From: Mixophyes australis
Lineage: Eukaryota; Chordata; Amphibia; Anura; Limnodynastidae
Assembly: GCA_036250195.1 (NCBI GenBank)
Contig: JAVHZZ010000062.1
Span: 124,001 to 188,000, forward strand
DNA length: 64,000 bases
Direction: 5' to 3'
The translations under genes were made by a program, and so were the position numbers. The notes under the pieces were generated by a model that worked only from the letters and a program-made list of their open reading frames with translations, was not told where the DNA came from and did not search any database. This document shows, piece by piece, positions 38,663-53,699 of this stretch (position 1 is the stretch's first letter; every line of letters starts with the position of its first letter).

Positions 38663-41347
38663 TAGTCATTTCTTCATTGCCGTCCAAAAACAACGCTTTT
38701 TTGCATTTCTGTCTCACTTTCTCTTGTAAACAATGATTTACATCAATCCTTTTACATAATTCTTGTTTCTCATGACATTTCTAACATTGCCCACAATTAT
38801 CAACTTTCTAAGTCTTTCTGAGCAGGAGAAATCGCAAAACATAGTCATTTCTTCATTGCCGTCCAAAAACAACGCTTTTTTGCATTCCTGTCTCACTTTC
38901 TCTTAGAAACAATGATTTACATCAATCCTTTTACATAATTCTTGTTTCTTATGACATTTCTAACATTGCCCACAATTATCAACTTTCTAAGTCTTTCTGA
39001 GCACGAGAAATCGCGAAATATAGTCATTTCTTCATTGCCGTCCAAAAACAACGCTTTTTTGCATTTCTGTCTCACTTTCTCTTGTAAACAATGATTTACA
39101 TCAATCCTTTTACATAATTCTTGTTTCTCATGACATTTCTAACATTGCCCACAATTATCAACTTTCTAAGTCTTTCTGAGCAGGAGAAATCGCAAAACAT
39201 AGTCATTTCTTCATTGCCGTCCAAAAACAACGCTTTTTTGCATTCCTGTCTCACTTTCTCTTAGAAACAATGATTTACATCAATCCTTTTACATAATTCT
39301 TGTTTCTCATGACATTTCTAACATTGCCCACAATTATCAACTTTCTAAGTCTTTCTGAGCAGGAGAAATCGCAAAACATAGTCATTTCTTCATTGCCGTC
39401 CAAAAACAACGCTTTTTTGCATTCCTGTCTCACTTTCTCTTAGAAACAATGATTTACATCAATCCTTTTACATAATTCTTGTTTCTCATGACATTTCTAA
39501 CATTGCCCACAATTATCAACTTTCTAAGTCTTTCTGAGCACGAGAAATCGCGAAATATAGTCATTTCTTCATTGCCGTCCAAAAACAACGCTTTTTTGCA
39601 TTTCTGTCTCACTTTCTCTTGTAAACAATGATTTACATCAATCCTTTTACATAATTCTTGTTTCTCATGACATTTCTAACATTGCCCACAATTATCAACT
39701 TTCTAAGTCTTTCTGAGCAGGAGAAATCGCAAAACATAGTCATTTCTTCATTGCCGTCCAAAAACAACGCTTTTTTGCATTCCTGTCTCACTTTCTCTTA
39801 GAAACAATGATTTACATCAATCCTTTTACATAATTCTTGTTTCTTATGACATTTCTAACATTGCCCACAATTATCAACTTTCTAAGTCTTTCTGAGCACG
39901 AGAAATCGCGAAATATAGTCATTTCTTCATTGCCGTCCAAAAACAACGCTTTTTTGCATTTCTGTCTCACTTTCTCTTGTAAACAATGATTTACATCAAT
40001 CCTTTTACATAATTCTTGTTTCTCATGACATTTCTAACATTGCCCACAATTATCAACTTTCTAAGTCTTTCTGAGCAGGAGAAATCGCAAAACATAGTCA
40101 TTTCTTCATTGCCGTCCAAAAACAACGCTTTTTTGCATTCCTGTCTCACTTTCTCTTAGAAACAATGATTTACATCAATCCTTTTACATAATTCTTGTTT
40201 CTCATGACATTTCTAACATTGCCCACAATTATCAACTTTCTAAGTCTTTCTGAGCAGGAGAAATCGCAAAACATAGTCATTTCTTCATTGCCGTCCAAAA
40301 ACAACGCTTTTTTGCATTCCTGTCTCACTTTCTCTTAGAAACAATGATTTACATCAATCCTTTTACATAATTCTTGTTTCTCATGACATTTCTAACATTG
40401 CCCACAATTATCAACTTTCTAAGTCTTTCTGAGCAGGAGAAATCGCAAAACATAGTCATTTCTTCATTGCCGTCCAAAAACAACGCTTTTTTGCATTCCT
40501 GTCTCACTTTCTCTTAGAAACAATGATTTACATCAATCCTTTTACATAATTCTTGTTTCTCATGACATTTCTAACATTGCCCACAATTATCAACTTTCTA
40601 AGTCTTTCTGAGCAGGAGAAATCGCAAAACATAGTCATTTCTTCATTGCCGTCCAAAAACAACGCTTTTTTGCATTCCTGTCTCACTTTCTCTTAGAAAC
40701 AATGATTTACATCAATCCTTTTACATAATTCTTGTTTCTCATGACATTTCTAACATTGCCCACAATTATCAATTTTCTAAGTCTTTCTGAGCACGAGAAA
40801 TCGCGAAATATAGTCATTTCTTCATTGCCGTCCAAAAACAACGCTTTTTTGCATTTCTGTCTCACTTTCTCTTGTAAACAATGATTTACATCAATCCTTT
40901 TACATAATTCTTGTTTCTCATGACATTTCTAACATTGCCCACAATTATCAACTTTCTAAGTCTTTCTGAGCAGGAGAAATCGCAAAACATAGTCATTTCT
41001 TCATTGCCGTCCAAAAACAACGCTTTTTTGCATTCCTGTCTCACTTTCTCTTAGAAACAATGATTTACATCAATCCTTTTACATAATTCTTGTTTCTCAT
41101 GACATTTCTAACATTGCCCACAATTATCAACTTTCTAAGTCTTTCTGAGCAGGAGAAATCGCAAAACATAGTCATTTCTTCATTGCCGTCCAAAAACAAC
41201 GCTTTTTTGCATTCCTGTCTCACTTTCTCTTAGAAACAATGATTTACATCAATCCTTTTACATAATTCTTGTTTCTCATGACATTTCTAACATTGCCCAC
41301 AATTATCAACTTTCTAAGTCTTTCTGAGCAGGAGAAATTGCAAAACA

Positions 41348-43494
41348 TAGTCATTTCTTCATTGCCGTACAAAACAACGCTTTTTTGCATTTCTGTCTCA
41401 CTTTCTCTTGTAAACAATGATTTACATCAATCCTTTTACATAATTCTTGTTTCTCATGACATTTCTAACATTGCCCACAATTATCAACTTTCTAAGTCTT
41501 TCTGAGCACGAGAAATTGCAAAACATAGTCATTTCTTCATTGCCGTCCAAAAACAACGCTTTTTTGCATTCCTGTCTCACTTTCTCTTAGAAACAATGAT
41601 TTACATCAATCCTTTTACATAATTCTTGTTTCTCATGACATTTCTAACATTGCCCACAATTATCAACTTTCTAAGTCTGTCTGAGCACGAGAAATCGCGA
41701 AATATAGTCATTTCTTCATTGCCGTCCAAAAACAACGCTTTTTTGCATTTCTGTCTCACTTTCTCTTGTAAACAATGATTTACATCAATCCTTTTACATA
41801 ATTCTTGTTTCTCATGACATTTCTAACATTGCCCACAATTATCAACTTTCTAAGTCTTTCTGAGCAGGAGAAATCGCAAAACATAGTCATTTCTTCATTG
41901 CCGTACAAAAACAACGCTTTTTTGCATTCCTGTCTCACTTTCTCTTAGAAACAATGATTTACATCAATCCTTTTACATAATTTTTGTTTCTCATGACATT
42001 TCTAACATTGCCCACAATTATCAACTTTCTAAGTCTTTCTGAGCAGGAGAAATCGCAAAACATAGTCATTTCTTCGTTGCCGTCCAAAAACAACGCTTTT
42101 TTGCATTCCTGTCTCACTTTCTCTTAGAAACAATGATTTACATCAATCCTTTTACATAATTCTTGTTTCTCATGACATTTCTAACATTGCCCACAATTAT
42201 CAACTTTCTAAGTCTTTCTGAGCAGGAGAAATCGCAAAACATAGTCATTTCTTCATTGCCGTCCAAAAACAACGCTTTTTTGCATTCCTGTCTCACTTTC
42301 TCTTAGAAACAATGATTTACATCAATCCTTTTACATAATTCTTGTTTCTCATGACATTTCTAACATTGCCCACAATTATCAACTTTCTAAGTCTTTCTGA
42401 GCAGGAGAAATCGCAAAACATAGTCATTTCTTCATTGCCGTCCAAAAACAACGCTTTTTTGCATTCCTGTCTCACTTTCTCTTAGAAACAATGATTTACA
42501 TCAATCCTTTTACATAATTCTTGTTTCTCATGACATTTCTAACATTGCCCACAATTATCAACTTTCTAAGTCTTTCTGAGCACGAGAAATTGCAAAACAT
42601 AGTCATTTCTTCATTGCCGTCCAAAAACAACGCTTTTTTGCATTCCTGTCTCACTTTCTCTTAGAAACAATGATTTACATCAATCCTTTTACATAATTCT
42701 TGTTTCTCATGACATTTCTAACATTGCCCACAATTATCAACTTTCTAAGTCTTTCTGAGCACGAGAAATCGCGAAATATAGTCATTTCTTCATTGCCGTC
42801 CAAAAACAACGCTTTTTTGCATTTCTGTCTCACTTTCTCTTGTAAACAATGATTTACATCAATCCTTTTACATAATTCTTGTTTCTCATGACATTTCTAA
42901 CATTGCCCACAATTATCAACTTTCTAAGTCTTTCTGAGCACGAGAAATCGCAAAACATAGTCATTTCTTCATTGCCGTACAAAAACAACGCTTTTTTGCA
43001 TTCCTGTCTCACTTTCTCTTAGAAACAATGATTTACATCAATCCTTTTACATAATTTTTGTTTCTCATGACATTTCTAACATTGCCCACAATTATCAACT
43101 TTCTAAGTCTTTCTGAGCAGGAGAAATCGCAAAACATAGTCATTTCTTCGTTGCCGTCCAAAAACAACGCTTTTTTGCATTCCTGTCTCACTTTCTCTTG
43201 TAAACAATGATTTACATCAATCCTTTTACATAATTCTTGTTTCTCATGACATTTCTAACATTGCCCACAATTATCAACTTTCTAAGTCTTTCTGAGCAGG
43301 AGAAATCGCAAAACATAGTTATTTCTTCATTGCCGTCCAAAAACAACGCTTTTTTGCATTCCTGTCTCACTTTCTCTTAGAAACAATGATTTACATCAAT
43401 CCTTTTACATAATTCTTGTTTCTCATGACATTTCTAACATTGCCCACAATTATCAACTTTCTAAGTCTTTCTGTGCAGGAGAAATCGCAAAACA
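41348..43494. repeat. 12-monomer module, copy 3
   Basis: Same string as copies 1, 2 and 4, but on the left it joins P/Q-style monomers (P Q G N), not R S G N. That places a recombination junction close to 41169-41348. A private T to G lies at 41679. Confidence 0.88.
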
Positions 43495-45644
43495 TAGTCA
43501 TTTCTTCATTGCCGTCCAAAAACAACGCTTTTTTCAATTCCTTTCTCACTTTCTCTTAGAAACAATGATTTACATCAATCCTTTTACATAATTCTTGTTT
43601 CTCATGACATTTCTAACATTGCCCACAATTATCAACTTTCTAAGTCTTTCTGAGCAGGAGAAATTGCAAAACATAGTCATTTCTTCATTGCCGTCCAAAA
43701 ACAACGCTTTTTTGCATTCCTGTCTCACTTTCTCTTGTAAACAATGATTTACATCAATCCTTTTACATAATTCTTGTTTCTCATGACATTTCTAACATTG
43801 CCCACAATTATCAACTTTCTAAGTCTTTCTGAGCACGAGAAATCGCGAAATATAGTCATTTCTTCATTGCCGTCCAAAAACAACGCTTTTTTTGCATTTC
43901 TGTCTCACTTTCTCTTGTAAACAATGATTTACATCAATCCTTTTACATAATTCTTGTTTCTCATGACATTTCTAACATTGCCCACAATTATCAACTTTCT
44001 AAGTCTTTCTGAGCAGGAGAAATCGCAAAAGATAGTCATTTCTTCATTGCCGTCCAAAAACAACGCTTTTTTGCATTCCTGTCTCACTTTCTCTTAGAAA
44101 CAATGATTTACATCAATCCTTTTACATAATTCTTGTTTCTCATGACATTTCTAACATTGCCCACAATTATCAACTTTCTAAGTCTTTCTGAGCAGGAGAA
44201 ATCGCAAAACATAGTCATTTCTTCATTGCCGTCCAAAAACAACGCTTTTTTGCATTCCTGTCTCACTTTCTCTTAGAAACAATGATTTACATCAATCCTT
44301 TTACATAATTCTTGTTTCTCATGACATTTCTAACATTGCCCACAATTATCAACTTTCTAAGTCTTTCTGAGCAGGAGAAATCGCAAAACATAGTCATTTC
44401 TTCATTGCCGTCCAAAAACAACGCTTTTTTGCATTCCTGTCTCACTTTCTCTTAGAAACAATGATTTACATCAATCCTTTTACATAATTCTTGTTTCTCA
44501 TGACATTTCTAACATTGCCCACAATTATCAACTTTCTAAGTCTTTCTGAGCAGGAGAAATCGCAAAACATAGTCATTTCTTCATTGCCGTCCAAAAACAA
44601 CGCTTTTTTGCATTCCTGTCTCACTTTCTCTTAGAAACAATGATTTACATCAATCCTTTTACATAATTCTTGTTTCTCATGACATTTCTAACATTGCCCA
44701 CAATTATCAACTTTCTAAGTCTTTCTGAGCAGGAGAAATCGCAAAACATAGTCATTTCTTCATTGCCGTCCAAAAACAACGCTTTTTTGCATTCCTGTCT
44801 CACTTTCTCTTAGAAACAATGATTTACATCAATCCTTTTACATAATTCTTGTTTCTCATGACATTTCTAACATTGCCCACAATTATCAACTTTCTAAGTC
44901 TTTCTGAGCAGGAGAAATCGCAAAACATAGTCATTTCTTCGTTGCCGTCCAAAAACAACGCTTTTTTGCATTCCTGTCTCACTTTCTCTTAGAAACAATG
45001 ATTTACATCAATCCTTTTACATAATTCTTGTTTCTCATGACATTTCTAACATTGCCCACAATTATCAACTTTCTAAGTCTTTCTGAGCAGGAGAAATCGC
45101 AAAACATAGTCATTTCTTCATTGCCGTACAAAAACAACGCTTTTTTGCATTCCTGTCTCACTTTCTCTTAGAAACAATGATTTACATCAATCCTTTTACA
45201 TAATTCTTGTTTCTCATGACATTTCTAACATTGCCCACAATTATCAACTTTCTAAGTCTTTCTGAGCAGTGAGAAATCGCAAAACATAGTCATTTCTTCA
45301 TTGCCGTCCAAAAACAACGCTTTTTTGCATTCCTGTCTCACTTTCTCTTAGAAACAATGATTTACATCAATCCTTTTACATAATTCTTGTTTCTCATGAC
45401 ATTTCTAACATTGCCCACAATTATCAACTTTCTAAGTCTTTCTGAGCAGGAGAAATCGCAAAACATAGTCATTTCTTCATTGCCGTCCAAAAACAACGCT
45501 TTTTTGCATTCCTGTCTCACTTTCTCTTAGAAACAATGATTTACATCAATCCTTTTACATAATTCTTGTTTCTCATGACATTTCTAACATTGCCCACAAT
45601 TATCAACTTTCTAAGTCTTTCTGAGCACGAGAAATTGCAAAACA
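43495..45644. repeat. Segment U V' W G5 R S G N'
   Basis: This continues copy 3 of the module and ends with the S that carries the tail T insertion, then G N' and O at 45645. The U at 43495 has a private two-base change at 43535-43536 (GC to CA). The string matches 34008-35977 in order (U V' W G5 R S G), although the earlier S at 35620 lacks the T insertion. Confidence 0.82.
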
Positions 45645-48149
45645 TAGTCATTTCTTCATTGCCGTACAAAACAACGCTTTTTTGCATTTCTGTCTCACTT
45701 TCTCTTGTAAACAATGATTTACATCAATCCTTTTACATAATTCTTGTTTCTCATGACATTTCTAACATTGCCCACAATTATCAACTTTCTAAGTCTTTCT
45801 GAGCACGAGAAATTGCAAAACATAGTCATTTCTTCATTGCCGTCCAAAAACAACGCTTTTTTGCATTCCTGTCTCACTTTCTCTTAGAAACAATGATTTA
45901 CATCAATCCTTTTACATAATTCTTGTTTCTCATGACATTTCTAACATTGCCCACAATTATCAACTTTCTAAGTCTTTCTGAGCACGAGAAATCGCGAAAT
46001 ATAGTCATTTCTTCATTGCCGTCCAAAAACAACGCTTTTTTGCATTTCTGTCTCACTTTCTCTTGTAAACAATGATTTACATCAATCCTTTTACATAATT
46101 CTTGTTTCTCATGACATTTCTAACATTGCCCACAATTATCAACTTTCTAAGTCTTTCTGTGCAGGAGAAATCGCAAAACATAGTCATTTCTTCATTGCCG
46201 TCCAAAAACAACGCTTTTTTGCATTTCTGTCTCACTTTCTCTCGTAAACAATGATTTACATCAATCCTTTTACATAATTCTTGTTTCTCATGACATTTCT
46301 AACATTGCCCACAATTATCAACTTTCTAAGTCTTTCTGAGCAGGAGAAATCGCAAAACATAGTCATTTCTTCATTGCCGTCCAAAAACAACGCTTTTTTG
46401 CATTCCTGTCTCACTTTCTCTTAGAAACAATGATTTACATCAATCCTTTTACATAATTCTTGTTTCTTATGACATTTCTAACATTGCCCACAATTATCAA
46501 CTTTCTAAGTCTTTCTGAGCACGAGAAATCGCGAAATATAGTCATTTCTTCATTGCCGTCCAAAAACAACGCTTTTTTGCATTTCTGTCTCACTTTCTCT
46601 TGTAAACAATGATTTACATCAATCCTTTTACATAATTCTTGTTTCTCATGACATTTCTAACATTGCCCACAATTATCAACTTTCTAAGTCTTTCTGAGCA
46701 GGAGAAATCGCAAAACATAGTCATTTCTTCATTGCCGTCCAAAAACAACGCTTTTTTGCATTCCTGTCTCACTTTCTCTTAGAAACAATGATTTACATCA
46801 ATCCTTTTACATAATTCTTGTTTCTCATGACATTTCTAACATTGCCCACAATTATCAACTTTCTAAGTCTTTCTGAGCAGGAGAAATCGCAAAACATAGT
46901 CATTTCTTCATTGCCGTCCAAAAACAACGCTTTTTTGCATTCCTGTCTCACTTTCTCTTAGAAACAATGATTTACATCAATCCTTTTACATAATTCTTGT
47001 TTCTCATGACATTTCTAACATTGCCCACAATTATCAACTTTCTAAGTCTTTCTGAGCAGGAGAAATCGCAAAACATAGTCATTTCTTCATTGCCGTCCAA
47101 AAACAACGCTTTTTTGCATTCCTGTCTCACTTTCTCTTAGAAACAATGATTTACATCAATCCTTTTACATAATTCTTGTTTCTCATGACATTTCTAACAT
47201 TGCCCACAATTATCAACTTTCTAAGTCTTTCTGAGCAGGAGAAATCGCAAAACATAGTCATTTCTTCATTGCCGTCCAAAAACAACGCTTTTTTGCATTC
47301 CTGTCTCACTTTCTCTTAGAAACAATAATTTACATCAATCCTTTTACATAATTCTTGTTTCTCATGACATTTCTAACATTGCCCACAATTATCAACTTTC
47401 TAAGTCTTTCTGAGCAGGAGAAATCGCAAAACATAGTCATTTCTTCATTGCCGTCCAAAAACAACGCTTTTTTGCATTCCTGTCTCACTTTCTCTTAGAA
47501 ACAATGATTTACATCAATCCTTTTACATAATTCTTGTTTCTCATGACATTTCTAACATTGCCCACAATTATCAACTTTCTAAGTCTTTCTGAGCAGGAGA
47601 AATCGCAAAACATAGTCATTTCTTCATTGCCGTCCAAAAACAACGCTTTTTTGCATTCCTGTCTCACTTTCTCTTAGAAACAATGATTTACATCAATCCT
47701 TTTACATAATTCTTGTTTCTCATGACATTTCTAACATTGCCCACAATTATCAACTTTCTAAGTCTTTCTGAGCACGAGAAATCGCGAAATATAGTCATTT
47801 CTTCATTGCCGTCCAAAAACAACGCTTTTTTGCATTTCTGTCTCACTTTCTCTTGTAAACAATGATTTACATCAATCCTTTTACATAATTCTTGTTTCTC
47901 ATGACATTTCTAACATTGCCCACAATTATCAACTTTCTAAGTCTTTCTGAGCAGGAGAAATCGCAAAACATAGTCATTTCTTCATTGCCGTCCAAAAACA
48001 ACGCTTTTTTGCATTCCTGTCTCACTTTCTCTTAGAAACAATGATTTACATCAATCCTTTTACATAATTCTTGTTTCTCATGACATTTCTAACATTGCCC
48101 ACAATTATCAACTTTCTAAGTCTTTCTGAGCAGGAGAAATCGCAAAACA

Positions 48150-48865
48150 TAGTCATTTCTTCATTGCCGTCCAAAAACAACGCTTTTTTGCATTCCTGTC
48201 TCACTTTCTCTTAGAAACAATGATTTACATCAATCCTTTTACATAATTCTTGTTTCTCATGACATTTCTAACATTGCCCACAATTATCAACTTTCTAAGT
48301 CTTTCTGAGCACGAGAAATTGCAAAACATAGTCATTTCTTCATTGCCGTCCAAAAACAACGCTTTTTTGCATTTCTGTCTCACTTTCTCTTGTAAACAAT
48401 GATCTACATCAATCCTTTTACATAATTCTTGTTTCTCATGACATTTCTAACATTGCCCACAATTATCAACTTTCTAAGTCTTTCTGAGCAGGAGAAATCG
48501 CAAAACATAGTCATTTCTTCATTGCCGTCCAAAAACAACGCTTTTTTGCATTCCTGTCTCACTTTCTCTTAGAAACAATGATTTACATCAATCCTTTTAC
48601 ATAATTCTTGTTTCTCATGACATTTCTAACATTGCCCACAATTATCAACTTTCTAAGTCTTTCTGAGCACGAGAAATTGCAAAACATAGTCATTTCTTCA
48701 TTGCCGTACAAAAACAACGCTTTTTTGCATTCCTGTCTCACTTTCTCTTGTAAACAATGATTTACATCAATCCTTTTACATAATTCTTGTTTCTCATGAC
48801 ATTTCTAACATTGCCCACAATTATCAACTTTCTAAGTCTTTCTGAGCACGAGAAATTGCAAAACA
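48150..48865. repeat. N' Z N' AA module, copy 2
   Basis: Here the first N' lacks C139G and AA ends in aaattgc, followed by G P Q G. The same sub-form occurs at 55669, so this pair forms its own lineage. Confidence 0.86.
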
Positions 48866-51800
48866 TAGTCATTTCTTCATTGCCGTCCAAAAACAACGCT
48901 TTTTTGCATTCCTGTCTCACTTTCTCTTAGAAACAATGATTTACATCAATCCTTTTACATAATTCTTGTTTCTCATGACATTTCTAACATTGCCCACAAT
49001 TATCAACTTTCTAAGTCTTTCTGAGCAGGAGAAATCGCAAAACATAGTCATTTCTTCATTGCCGTCCAAAAACAACGCTTTTTTGCATTCCTGTCTCACT
49101 TTCTCTTAGAAACAATGATTTACATCAATCCTTTTACATAATTCTTGTTTCTCATGACATTTCTAACATTGCCCACAATTATCAACTTTCTAAGTCTTTC
49201 TGAGCACGAGAAATCGCGAAATATAGTCATTTCTTCATTGCCGTCCAAAAACAACGCTTTTTTGCATTTCTGTCTCACTTTCTCTTGTAAACAATAATTT
49301 ACATCAATCCTTTTACATAATTCTTGTTTCTCATGACATTTCTAACATTGCCCACAATTATCAACTTTCTAAGTCTTTCTGAGCAGGAGAAATCGCAAAA
49401 CATAGTCATTTCTTCATTGCCGTCCAAAAACAACGCTTTTTTGCATTCCTGTCTCACTTTCTCTTAGAAACAATGATTTACATCAATCCTTTTACATAAT
49501 TCTTGTTTCTCATGACATTTCTAACATTGCCCACAATTATCAACTTTCTAAGTCTTTCTGAGCAGGAGAAATCGCAAAACATAGTCATTTCTTCATTGCC
49601 GTCCAAAAACAACGCTTTTTTGCATTCCTGTCTCACTTTCTCTTAGAAACAATGATTTACATCAATCCTTTTACATAATTCTTGTTTCTCATGACATTTC
49701 TAACATTGCCCACAATTATCAACTTTCTAAGTCTTTCTGAGCACGAGAAATCGCGAAATATAGTCATTTCTTCATTGCCGTCCAAAAACAACGCTTTTTT
49801 TGCATTTCTGTCTCACTTTCTCTTGTAAACAATGATTTACATCAATCCTTTTACATAATTCTTGTTTCTCATGACATTTCTAACATTGCCCACAATTATC
49901 AACTTTCTAAGTCTTTCTGAGCAGGAGAAATCGCAAAACATAGTCATTTCTTCATTGCCGTCCAAAAACAACGCTTTTTTGCATTCCTGTCTCACTTTCT
50001 CTTAGAAACAATGATTTACATCAATCCTTTTACATAATTCTTGTTTCTCATGACATTTCTAACATTGCCCACAATTATCAACTTTCTAAGTATTTCTGAG
50101 CAGGAGAAATCGCAAAACATAGTCATTTCTTCATTGCCGTCCAAAAACAACGCTTTTTTGCATTCCTGTCTCACTTTCTCTTAGAAACAATGATTTACAT
50201 CAATCCTTTTACATAATTCTTGTTTCTCATGACATTTCTAACATTGCCCACAATTATCAACTTTCTAAGTATTTCTGAGCAGGAGAAATCGCAAAACATA
50301 GTCATTTCTTCATTGCCGTCCAAAAACAACGCTTTTTTGCATTCCTGTCTCACTTTCTCTTAGAAACAATGATTTACATCAATCCTTTTACATAATTCTT
50401 GTTTCTCATGACATTTCTAACATTGCCCACAATTATCAACTTTCTAAGTCTTTCTGAGCACGAGAAATCGCGAAATATAGTCATTTCTTCATTGCCGTCC
50501 AAAAACAACGCTTTTTTGCATTCCTGTCTCACTTTCTCTTAGAAACAATGATTTACATCAATCCTTTTACATAATTCTTATTTCTCATGACATTTCTAAC
50601 ATTGCCCACAATTATCAACTTTCTAAGTCTTTCTGAGCACGAGAAATTGCAAAACATAGTCATTTCTTCATTGCCGTACAAAAACAACGCTTTTTTGCAT
50701 TCCTGTCTCACTTTCTCTTGTAAACAATGATTTACATCAATCCTTTTACATAATTCTTGTTTCTCATGACATTTCTAACATTGCCCACAATTATCAACTT
50801 TCTAAGTCTTTCTGAGCACGAGAAATCGCGAAATATAGTCATTTCTTCATTGCCGTCCAAAAACAACGCTTTTTTGCATTTCTGTCTCACTTTCTCTTGT
50901 AAACAATGATTTACATCAATCCTTTTACATAATTCTTGTTTCTCATGACATTTCTAACATTGCCCACAATTATCAACTTTCTAAGTCTTTCTGAGCAGGA
51001 GAAATCGCAAAACATAGTCATTTCTTCATTGCCGTCCAAAAACAACGCTTTTTTGCATTCCTGTCTCACTTTCTCTTAGAAACAATGATTTACATCAATC
51101 CATTTACATAATTCTTGTTTCTTATGACATTTCTAACATTGCCCACAATTATCAACTTTCTAAGTCTTTCTGAGCACGAGAAATCGCGAAATATAGTCAT
51201 TTCTTCATTGCCGTCCAAAAACAACGCTTTTTTGCATTTCTGTCTCACTTTCTCTTGTAAACAATGATTTACATCAATCCTTCTACATAATTCTTGTTTC
51301 TCATGACATTTCTAACATTGCCCACAATTATCAACTTTCTAAGTCTTTCTGAGCAGGAGAAATCGCAAAACATAGTCATTTCTTCATTGCCGTCCAAAAA
51401 CAACGCTTTTTTGCATTCCTGTCTCACTTTCTCTTAGAAACAATGATTTACATCAATCCTTTTACATAATTCTTGTTTCTCATGACATTTCTAACATTGC
51501 CCACAATTATCAACTTTCTAAGTCTTTCTGAGCAGGAGAAATCGCAAAACATAGTCATTTCTTCATTGCCGTCCAAAAACAACGCTTTTTTGCATTCCTG
51601 TCTCACTTTCTCTTAGAAACAATGATTTACATCAATCCTTTTACATAATTCTTGTTTCTCATGACATTTCTAACATTGCCCACAATTATCAACTTTCTAA
51701 GTCTTTCTGAGCAGGAGAAATCGCAAAACATAGTCATTTCTTCATTGCCGTCCAAAAACAACGCTTTTTTGCATTCCTGTCTCACTTTCTCTTAGAAACA

Positions 51801-53699
51801 ATGATTTACATCAATCCTTTTACATAATTCTTGTTTCTCATGACATTTCTAACATTGCCCACAATTATCAACTTTCTAAGTCTTTCTGAGCAGGAGAAAT
51901 CGCAAAACATAGTCATTTCTTCATTGCCGTCCAAAAACAACGCTTTTTTGCATTCCTGTCTCACTTTCTCTTAGAAACAATGATTTACATCAATCCTTTT
52001 ACATAATTCTTGTTTCTCATGACATTTCTAACATTGCCCACAATTATCAACTTTCTAAGTCTTTCTGAGCACGAGAAATCGCGAAATATAGTCATTTCTT
52101 CATTGCCGTCCAAAAACAACGCTTTTTTGCATTTCTGTCTCACTTTCTCTTGTAAACAATGATTTACATCAATCCTTTTACATAATTCTTGTTTCTCATG
52201 ACATTTCTAACATTGCCCACAATTATCAACTTTCTAAGTCTTTCTGAGCACGAGAAATCGCGAAATATAGTCATTTCTTCATTGCCGTCCAAAAACAACG
52301 CTTTTTTGCATTTCTGTCTCACTTTCTCTTGTAAACAATGATTTACATCAATCCTTTTACATAATTCTTGTTTCTCATGACATTTCTAACATTGCCCACA
52401 ATTATCAACTTTCTAAGTCTTTCTGAGCAGGAGAAATCGCAAAACATAGTCATTTCTTCATTGCCGTCCAAAAACAACGCTTTTTTGCATTTCTGTCTCA
52501 CTTTCTCTTGTAAACAATGATTTACATCAATCCTTTTACATAATTCTTGTTTCTCATGACATTTCTAACATTGCCCACAATTATCAACTTTCTAAGTCTT
52601 TCTGAGCAGGAGAAATCGCAAAACATAGTCATTTCTTCATTGCCGTCCAAAAACAACGCTTTTTTGCATTCCTGTCTCACTTTCTCTTAGAAACAATGAT
52701 TTACATCAATCCTTTTACATAATTCTTGTTTCTCATGACATTTCTAACATTGCCCACAATTATCAACTTTCTAAGTCTTTCTGAGCAGGAGAAATCGCAA
52801 AACATAGTCATTTCTTCATTGCCGTCCAAAAACAACGCTTTTTTGCATTCCTGTCTCACTTTCTCTTAGAAACAATGATTTACATCAATCCTTTTACATA
52901 ATTCTTGTTTCTCATGACATTTCTAACATTGCCCACAATTATCAACTTTCTAAGTCTTTCTGAGCAGGAGAAATCGCAAAACATAGTCATTTCTTCATTG
53001 CCGTCCAAAAACAACGCTTTTTTGCATTCCTGTCTCACTTTCTCTTAGAAACAATGATTTACATCAATCCTTTTACATAATTCTTGTTTCTCATGACATT
53101 TCTAACATTGCCCACAATTATCAACTTTCTAAGTCTTTCTGAGCAGGAGAAATCGCAAAACATAGTCATTTCTTCATTGCCGTCCAAAAACAACGCTTTT
53201 TTGCATTCCTGTCTCACTTTCTCTTAGAAACAATGATTTACATCAATCCTTTTACATAATTCTTGTTTCTCATGACATTTCTAACATTGCCCACAATTAT
53301 CAACTTTCTAAGTCTTTCTGAGCACGAGAAATCGCGAAATATAGTCATTTCTTCATTGCCGTCCAAAAACAACGCTTTTTTGCATTTCTGTCTCACTTTC
53401 TCTTGTAAACAATGATTTACATCAATCCTTTTACATAATTCTTGTTTCTCATGACATTTCTAACATTGCCCACAATTATCAACTTTCTAAGTCTTTCTGA
53501 GCAGGAGAAATCGCAAAACATAGTCATTTCTTCATTGCCGTCCAAAAACAACGCTTTTTTGCATTCCTGTCTCACTTTCTCTTAGAAACAATGATTTACA
53601 TCAATCCTTTTACATAATTCTTGTTTCTCATGACATTTCTAACATTGCCCACAATTATCAACTTTCTAAGTCTTTCTGAGCAGGAGAAATCGCAAAACA

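Larger units (their letters stand above)
35978..41347. repeat. First P/Q/Z/AA-style domain, 30 monomers
   Basis: The order is Z P Q S R Y U V P Q G N' Z N' AA Q P Q G P Q P Q G G G P Q G N. It still holds one S R Y U V string at 36515-37409, then changes to P Q alternation. N' at 37947 has C139G, shared with 53700 and 57817. P copies at 38842 and 39737 share C109T at five monomers' distance. A private C to T lies at 40773. Confidence 0.82.
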
